DNA of 64,000 nt from Kocuria flava. GTDB taxonomy: Bacteria; Actinomycetota; Actinomycetes; Actinomycetales; Micrococcaceae. The stretch's first letter is position 1, and the number at the start of each line of letters is the position of its first letter. Positions 59,203 to 64,000 of this stretch are shown here, in pieces. The notes under the pieces are model-generated. The model was not told the origin of the DNA and made no database searches. It saw only the letters and a program-made list of their open reading frames with translations. The stretch is taken from assembly GCF_001482365.1 (NCBI RefSeq), contig NZ_CP013254.1:930001-994000 (forward strand). Reading direction: 5' to 3'. The translations under genes and the position numbers were made by a program.

Positions 59203-59215
59203 CTAGACTTTCTAG
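59203..59215. promoter_or_regulatory. CTAGA-N3-TCTAG inverted repeat, MarR operator candidate
   Basis: A perfect 5-bp inverted repeat (CTAGA CTT TCTAG) sits in an AT-rich patch between the divergent MarR gene and the 170-residue gene, about 90 bases from the latter's start. MarR proteins commonly bind short palindromes of this type. Confidence 0.5.
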
Positions 59216-59306
59216 CGGTTCTCGGCTTGCATGGTGGCCACGCCCCGTCCCCGATCCGGCGCGGCCCCTCCGTGGGCCGGGCCGGACAGCAGAGGAAGGT
59301 TCGACC

Positions 59307-59819
59307 ATGAGCAGTGCAGTGTCCCCGCGAGACGAGCAGCCGGTGTTCTGGGCGGACGATCCCGCCCCGTCCCCGCTCCTGTCCGACCTCCACGACCTGA
59401 TCGACGAGCCGGCCGAGGCGCCGGAGGAGGGGGGCGCCGTCGTCGCCGACCCCCGCTTCCTGCGTGCCGAGCTCGAACGGCGCATCCTGGCCGCCGCCGG
59501 CGAGGTCGAGTCCGCCGAGTGGGCGCTGGACCGGACCCGCGAGGAGGCCGCCTGGGGCGGCGCCGAGATCGGCGTGGGCCTCGACGTCGAGCCCGTGGAC
59601 AGCGAGCTCGAGACGGCCCGCTGGTCCCTGGACCAGGCCGTGTGCCGGCTCCACGCCGAGCTGCACCGGGCCGCCCGCCAGGGCCTGCCCGTCGAGGACA
59701 TCGCCCGGGCCGCCTCCCTCGAGACCGGCGAGGTCGGCGCGGTCCTCGCCGCCCCGGAGCGGGCCTGCGAGGACACCGGCGCGGCCGGTGCCGCCGGCGG
59801 CCTGGCCGCCGTCGTCTGA
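59307..59819 (+). CDS. Hypothetical acidic protein, 170 aa
   Basis: The protein has a Pro/Glu-rich acidic start and a predicted long helical centre (about residues 50-115: RFLRAELERRILAAAGEVESAEWALDRTREEA and DSELETARWSLDQAVCRLHAELHRAARQG), with a C-terminal helix-turn-helix-like stretch LPVEDIARAASLETGEVGAVLAA. No signal peptide or membrane segment is seen. I do not recognise a family. The HTH-like end may contact DNA, which is speculative. AGAGGAAGG precedes the ATG. It is divergent from MarR and followed by a strong terminator. Confidence 0.6.
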   Translation: MSSAVSPRDEQPVFWADDPAPSPLLSDLHDLIDEPAEAPEEGGAVVADPRFLRAELERRILAAAGEVESAEWALDRTREEAAWGGAEIGVGLDVEPVDSELETARWSLDQAVCRLHAELHRAARQGLPVEDIARAASLETGEVGAVLAAPERACEDTGAAGAAGGLAAVV

Positions 59820-59843
59820 CCCCGCCCGGCCCGGACCTGCCTC

Positions 59844-59882
59844 CGCAACGCCCCCGTCCGCCCCGCGGACGGGGGCGTTGCG
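59844..59882 (+). terminator. Strong terminator hairpin
   Basis: A perfect 18-bp stem (arms 59844-59861 and 59865-59882, beginning CGCAACGCCCCC) with a 3-base loop follows the hypothetical gene by about 25 bases. There is no uridine tract. Confidence 0.8.
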
Positions 59883-59957
59883 CGTGCCCGCGGGAGGAGG
59901 CGGAGGGGGCCGGGAGGTATCCGAGACCTACAGTCCTGACAACTTCGGCGTGTCGGC

Positions 59958-59986
59958 TGTGACCCAGGTCTCATGCGGCCTAGGGT
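59958..59986 (+). promoter_or_regulatory. Probable promoter of the peptide ABC operon
   Basis: TGTGAC (59958-59963) and TAGGGT (59981-59986) are separated by 17 bp. The start would give a leader of about 155 bases before the ATG at 60148. Confidence 0.45.
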
Positions 59987-60147
59987 CCTGATCAGGCCCG
60001 GAGGGCGGCACCCCCGCCGACCTCCCCGGAGCCCGTGGGACCCCCGTTCGGCCAGCCTGTCCGCGGCCACCCCACCCCGACCTCGCCCGGCCGGGTCCGC
60101 GCCACCGCGCGGACGCGCCGGGCCCGTACCGATCCATGGAGGAAACG

Positions 60148-61773
60148 ATGAGGACGAAGCGGGCCGCGGGTGCGGCAGTGCTCATGACCGGAACGCTGCT
60201 GCTCACCGCCTGCGGCGGTGGCGGCGGCGAGGCCGGCGCCGACGGCGGCGGCGGCACCTTCAGCGCGTACATCGGCGAGCCCGAGAACCCGCTGGTCCCC
60301 GGCAACACCACCGAGACCGAGGGCGGCCAGGTCGTCGACGCGCTGTGGACCGGTCTCGTCGAGTACGACCGCGAGACCAACGAGGCCGTCTACACCGGCG
60401 TCGCGGAGTCCGTGGAGTCCGAGGACCAGAAGACGTGGACGGTCACGCTCAAGGACGGCTGGACCTTCCACGACGGCACCCCGGTGACCGCGCAGAGCTA
60501 CGTCGACACCTGGAACTACGTTGCCAACAGCACGAACGCCCAGGGCAACTCCTACTTCTTCGCCAACGTCGAGGGCTACGAGGACCTGCAGGCCGAGGAG
60601 GGGAAGGAGCCCGCCGGGACGGAGATGTCCGGGCTCGAGGTCGTCGACGACACCACGTTCCGGGTGACCCTCACCGAGCCCTACGCGCAGTTCCCCACGA
60701 CCCTCGGCTACACGGCGTTCTTCCCGATGCCCCAGGCGTTCTTCGACGACCCCGAGGGCTTCGGCGAGCAGCCGATCGGCAACGGGCCCTTCAAGGCCGA
60801 CGAGGCCTTCCAGGAGGGCCAGGGCATCACCCTGACCCGCTACGAGGAGTTCGGCGGCGAGGAGCCGGCGAAGGCCGCGGGCGTCGAGTTCCGCGTCTAC
60901 ACCGAGATCAACACCGCCTACAACGACCTGCAGGCCGGCTCCCTCGACGTGGTCGGCCAGATCCCGCCGGACGCCATCGCCTCCGCCGAGGACCAGTTCG
61001 GCGAGCGGTTCAAGACCACCCCGCGCGGGGACATCACCTCGCTGGGCTTCCCGACCTACGACGAGCGCTTCGCCGACCCGCAGGTCCGCCGGGCGTTCTC
61101 CATGGCGATCGACCGGCAGGCGATCACCGACGCGATCTTCCAGGGCTCCCGGACCCCGGCCGCGTCCTTCGTCTCGCCCGTGATCGACGGCCACCGCGAG
61201 GACGCCTGCGACGCCTGCGAGCTGAACGTCGAGGAGGCCAACCGCCTGCTCGAGGAGGCCGGCTTCGACAGGTCCGAGCCCGTGGACCTGTGGTTCAACG
61301 CCGGGGCCGGGCACGAGGAGTGGATGCAGGCGGTGGGCAACCAGCTGCGGGAGAACCTCGGGGTCGAGTACCAGCTGCGCGGCGACCTCCAGTTCGCCGA
61401 GTACCTGCCCAAGCAGGACGAGAAGGGCATGACCGGCCCGTTCCGCTCCGGCTGGATCATGGACTACCCGGTCATGGAGAACATGCTCGGCCCGACCTAC
61501 TCCACCGCGGCCCTGCCGCCGGCCGGGTCGAACGTGACCTTCTACTCGAACGAGGAGTTCGACGCGAAGCTGCAGGAGGGCAACGCCGCCGACTCGGTCG
61601 ACGCCGCGATCCAGGCCTACCAGGAGGCCGAGGACGTGCTCCTGGCCGACATGCCGGCCGCCCCGCTGTTCTACGGGCTCGTCCAGTACGCGCACTCGGA
61701 GAACGTCAGCGACGTCCACGTCAACAGCTTCGGCCGCGTCGAGGTCGAGGACGTCGTCGTCGGCTCGGAGTGA
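60148..61773 (+). CDS. Peptide ABC transporter substrate-binding lipoprotein
   Basis: The 541-residue protein is a family 5 (OppA/DppA-type) extracellular binding protein. A lipoprotein signal ends in LLTACGG with Cys22 as the lipid-bearing residue. Family blocks include GLVEYDRETNEAVYTGVAES, WTFHDGTPVTAQSYVDTWNYV near 105 and VRRAFSMAIDRQAI near 310. The ATG at 60148 is chosen since GGAGGA lies 4-5 bases upstream; the ATG at 60136 contains this ribosome site within its first codons. It starts an operon with two permeases and an ATPase. Confidence 0.88.
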   Translation: MRTKRAAGAAVLMTGTLLLTACGGGGGEAGADGGGGTFSAYIGEPENPLVPGNTTETEGGQVVDALWTGLVEYDRETNEAVYTGVAESVESEDQKTWTVTLKDGWTFHDGTPVTAQSYVDTWNYVANSTNAQGNSYFFANVEGYEDLQAEEGKEPAGTEMSGLEVVDDTTFRVTLTEPYAQFPTTLGYTAFFPMPQAFFDDPEGFGEQPIGNGPFKADEAFQEGQGITLTRYEEFGGEEPAKAAGVEFRVYTEINTAYNDLQAGSLDVVGQIPPDAIASAEDQFGERFKTTPRGDITSLGFPTYDERFADPQVRRAFSMAIDRQAITDAIFQGSRTPAASFVSPVIDGHREDACDACELNVEEANRLLEEAGFDRSEPVDLWFNAGAGHEEWMQAVGNQLRENLGVEYQLRGDLQFAEYLPKQDEKGMTGPFRSGWIMDYPVMENMLGPTYSTAALPPAGSNVTFYSNEEFDAKLQEGNAADSVDAAIQAYQEAEDVLLADMPAAPLFYGLVQYAHSENVSDVHVNSFGRVEVEDVVVGSE

Positions 61774-61875
61774 CCCGGCCCCGAGGCCCGGGGCGCCCCC
61801 GATCGGGGCGCCCCGGGCCCGTGCGGAAGACCGAGCGCTCCGACCGGGCGCTGCGACCGTGAACGAAGGAGACCC

Positions 61876-62799
61876 ATGGGGCGGTACGTCCTCCGCCGTC
61901 TGCTGCTGACCATCCCGGTGCTGCTGGGGGCATCCCTGCTCATCTTCTCGATGGTCTACGCGCTGCCCGGCGACCCCATCCGAGCCCTCGGCGGGGACCG
62001 CCCGCTCTCCGAGGCGGTGCAGGCGCAGCTGCGCGCCGAGTACAACCTCGACGACCCGCTGCTGATCCAGTACCTGAAGTACCTGGCCGGGCTGGTCCAG
62101 GGCGACTTCGGCACCGACTTCTCCGGCCGGCCCGTGCTCGCCACGATCCTGGACCGGCTGCCCGTGACCGCCCGCCTGGCCCTCGTGGCCGTGGGCTTCG
62201 AGATCCTCATCGGCATCGCCGCCGGCGTCCTGGCCGGCCTGCGCCGGGGGTCGTTCTTCGACAACCTGGTGCTCGTCTCGACCACGGTCGTGGTCTCGAT
62301 CCCCGTGTTCGTCCTGGGCTTCCTCGCCCAGTACGTCTTCGGGGTGCGCCTGGGCTGGTTCCCGATCGCGGGCATCTCCCAGGGCTGGTACAGCTACGTC
62401 CTGCCGGGCCTGGTGCTCGCGGCGCTCTCGCTGGCCTACGTGGCGCGGCTGACCCGCACGAGCCTCGCCGAGAACCTGCAGAGCGACTACGTGCGCACCG
62501 CCCGGGCCAAGGGCCTGAGCGAGGCCCGCGTGGTCGGCAAGCACACCCTGCGCAACAGCCTGATCCCGGTGATCACCTTCATCGGCGCCGACCTCGGCGC
62601 CCTGATGGGCGGGGCGATCGTCACCGAGTCGGTGTTCAACATCCCCGGCCTGGGCCGGGCGGTCTACGACGCGGTGCTGCGGCAGGAGGGCGCCGTCGTC
62701 GTCGGGATCGTGACCCTGTTCGTGTTCTTCTACATCTTCTTCAACCTGGTGGTCGACGTCCTCTACGCCGCCCTCGACCCGAGGATCCGCTATGAATGA
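61876..62799 (+). CDS. Peptide ABC transporter permease (DppB type)
   Basis: The 307-residue permease has the DppB/OppB start MGRYVLRRLLLTIPVLLGASLLIFSMVYALPGDPIRA, six membrane helices and the coupling EAA loop RTARAKGLSEARVVGKHTLRNSLIPVITFIG near residue 210. It forms half of the inner-membrane channel with the next gene. It follows the binding-protein gene by about 100 bases and overlaps the second permease by 8 bases. AAGGAGACC precedes the ATG. Confidence 0.9.
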   Translation: MGRYVLRRLLLTIPVLLGASLLIFSMVYALPGDPIRALGGDRPLSEAVQAQLRAEYNLDDPLLIQYLKYLAGLVQGDFGTDFSGRPVLATILDRLPVTARLALVAVGFEILIGIAAGVLAGLRRGSFFDNLVLVSTTVVVSIPVFVLGFLAQYVFGVRLGWFPIAGISQGWYSYVLPGLVLAALSLAYVARLTRTSLAENLQSDYVRTARAKGLSEARVVGKHTLRNSLIPVITFIGADLGALMGGAIVTESVFNIPGLGRAVYDAVLRQEGAVVVGIVTLFVFFYIFFNLVVDVLYAALDPRIRYE

Positions 62800-63769
62800 C
62801 CCCCGCACGGACGCCCTCGAGGACCAGGCCCACCCGGAGGGCCTGCACCGGGAGAGCTACGCCGACCGGGTGGACGACCGCGCCGACGAGCTGGCCTCGG
62901 CGGCCGCGGCCGGGGACATCGAGCAGACCAGCCTGTGGCAGGACGCCTGGCGGCAGCTGCGCCGCAACCCGTTCTTCCTCGTGGGCGCGCTGCTGTTCCT
63001 GGTCTTCGCGACCATGGCGGTGGCCCCGGGGCTGTTCACCTCGACCGACCCGAGGGCCTGCGACCTCGCCCGCTCCGGGGACGGCCCGCGGGCCGGGGCC
63101 CCGTTCGGCTTCGACGTCCAGGGCTGCGACTACTACGCCAACGTGGTGCACGGGGCCGGGGTGTCCCTCGCGATCGGCTTCCTCTCCGTGCTCGGGGTGC
63201 TCGCCATCGGCGTGGTCGTGGGCGCGCTGGCCGGCTACTACGGCGGGTGGATCGACTCGCTGCTGGCCCGCGTGACCGACATCTTCTACGGCCTGCCGCT
63301 GATCCTGGGGGCGATCATCCTGCTCTCCGTGCTGCCCGAGCGCGGGGTGCTCGAGGTCTCCCTCGCGCTGATCGCCTTCGGCTGGATGACCGCGATGCGC
63401 CTGGTGCGCTCCAACGTCATCGGGGTCAAGCAGTCCGACTACGTCCAGGCCGCCCGCGCCCTCGGGGCCCGGACCGGGCGGATCATCGTCCGGCACATCC
63501 TGCCCAACGCCGTGGCCCCCGTGCTCGTCTACGCCACGATCGCGGTGGGCACGATCATCGCCTCCGAGGCGACGCTGACGTTCCTGGGCGTGGGTCTGCA
63601 GCTGCCCGAGATCTCCTGGGGCCTGCAGATCAACGCCGCCCAGAACCGGCTGCGCGACGCCCCGCACCTGATCCTGTTCCCCTCGCTCTTCCTGTCCCTG
63701 ACCGTGCTCGCGTTCATCCTCATGGGGGATGCGCTGCGCGACGCCCTCGACCCGAAACTGCGCCGATGA
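62792..63769 (+). CDS. Peptide ABC transporter permease (DppC type)
   Basis: The 325-residue permease has a cytosolic N terminus of about 55 residues, then DAWRQLRRNPFFLVGALLFLVFATMAVAPGLF and the DppC/OppC module, with the coupling loop AARALGARTGRIIVRHILPNAVAPVLVYATIAVGTIIASEATLTFLG near 210. The N-terminal tail is longer than usual. It overlaps the upstream permease by 8 bases and the ATPase gene by 4 (ATGA), so the three are translationally coupled. Confidence 0.9.
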   Translation: MNDPRTDALEDQAHPEGLHRESYADRVDDRADELASAAAAGDIEQTSLWQDAWRQLRRNPFFLVGALLFLVFATMAVAPGLFTSTDPRACDLARSGDGPRAGAPFGFDVQGCDYYANVVHGAGVSLAIGFLSVLGVLAIGVVVGALAGYYGGWIDSLLARVTDIFYGLPLILGAIILLSVLPERGVLEVSLALIAFGWMTAMRLVRSNVIGVKQSDYVQAARALGARTGRIIVRHILPNAVAPVLVYATIAVGTIIASEATLTFLGVGLQLPEISWGLQINAAQNRLRDAPHLILFPSLFLSLTVLAFILMGDALRDALDPKLRR

Positions 63770-64000
63770 ACCCCTCGCACCCCGTTCCCGCCCCGGCGGA
63801 CCCGCAGCAGCGGGACGCGGAGCAGCCCGTCCTCGAGGTCGAGGACCTCGCGGTCGAGTTCCGCTCCCGCCGCCGCACCGTCCGGGCCGTCAACGGCATC
63901 TCCTACGCGGTCCGCCCCGGGGAGACCCTCGCCATCGTCGGGGAGTCCGGCTCGGGCAAGTCCGTCTCCGCCCAGGCGGTCATGGGCATCCTCGACGTCC
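63766..64000 (+). CDS. Peptide ABC transporter ATP-binding protein (partial)
   Basis: The first 78 residues are present and run off the right edge. After a Pro/Gln-rich start, VLEVEDLAVEFRSRRRTVRAVNGISYAVRPGETLAIVGESGSGKSVSAQAVMGIL shows the beginning of an OppD/DppD-type ATPase with Walker A GESGSGKS near residue 62. The ATG overlaps the second permease stop by 4 bases. It completes, with its missing rest, a dipeptide/oligopeptide importer. Confidence 0.9.
   Translation, partial: MNPSHPVPAPADPQQRDAEQPVLEVEDLAVEFRSRRRTVRAVNGISYAVRPGETLAIVGESGSGKSVSAQAVMGILDV

Overview
The window is a very GC-rich chromosomal segment with GTG starts, AGGAGG-type ribosome sites, compact operons and several apparently leaderless genes. 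DUF4193, cory-CC-star and Mycobacterium-like leucine genes point to an actinobacterium, most plausibly Micrococcales (Kocuria-like). The organism name is inferred from gene content only. About 60 protein genes are supported. I saw no rRNA, tRNA, CRISPR array, transposase or prophage gene.

Layout: 0-8 kb holds the end of an ATPase gene, an HpPgdA-type deacetylase/cyclic-imidase homologue, two small proteins, and a minus-strand operon that joins the three 5-oxoprolinase subunits (PxpA, PxpB, PxpC) to a stand-alone biotin carboxylase, a small biotin carrier and an amidase. This looks like a cyclic amide/imide breakdown island. 8.4-9.5 kb is a two-gene unit: a secreted DUF6448 protein whose predicted mature N terminus is His-Cys, and a private S26 signal peptidase. 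It resembles the nickel superoxide dismutase/maturation protease pair and is my leading candidate for an undescribed system. 9.6-13.6 kb has a TetR/DHA2 efflux pair with overlapping operators and a UreI/AmiS channel beside an AraC regulator.

13.7-18.4 kb carries a GAF-domain regulator, a flavin monooxygenase and an acetoin/diacetyl reductase; a 19-bp motif shared by the two promoter regions suggests one regulon. 18.4-23.1 kb is a biotin-uptake operon (bioM-bioN-bioY) extended by an acyl-CoA ligase and an unusual thiolase, similar to Bacillus yhfU-yhfT-yhfS. 23.1-26.6 kb has a CHY zinc finger, a coupled HD hydrolase/aldehyde dehydrogenase pair and a membrane protein. 26.8-32.4 kb is a sugar-acid locus: GntP permease divergent from a DUF1537 kinase, a dehydrogenase, a GntR regulator and an SDR.

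32.5-48.4 kb is mixed: an excalibur-like surface protein, DUF4190 protein, acyl-CoA synthetase, glutathione peroxidase, phosphotransferase, YkvI-type transporter, VOC protein, the CstA/cory-CC-star/ArsA-type operon, a sulfite-oxidase-type molybdoenzyme, an MFS protein, hemerythrin, an SDR and a lipoprotein. 48.4-58.6 kb is a leucine/isovalerate (and possibly itaconate) catabolic region: acyl-CoA dehydrogenase and TetR on minus; on plus methylcrotonyl-CoA carboxylase beta and alpha, isovaleryl-CoA-type dehydrogenase, MaoC hydratase, CitE-type lyase and both ETF subunits. This gene order matches Mycobacterium accD1-accA1-fadE19-Rv2499c-Rv2498c. A MarR regulator and a divergent unknown gene follow, and the window ends inside a dipeptide/oligopeptide ABC transporter operon that starts after a strong terminator.
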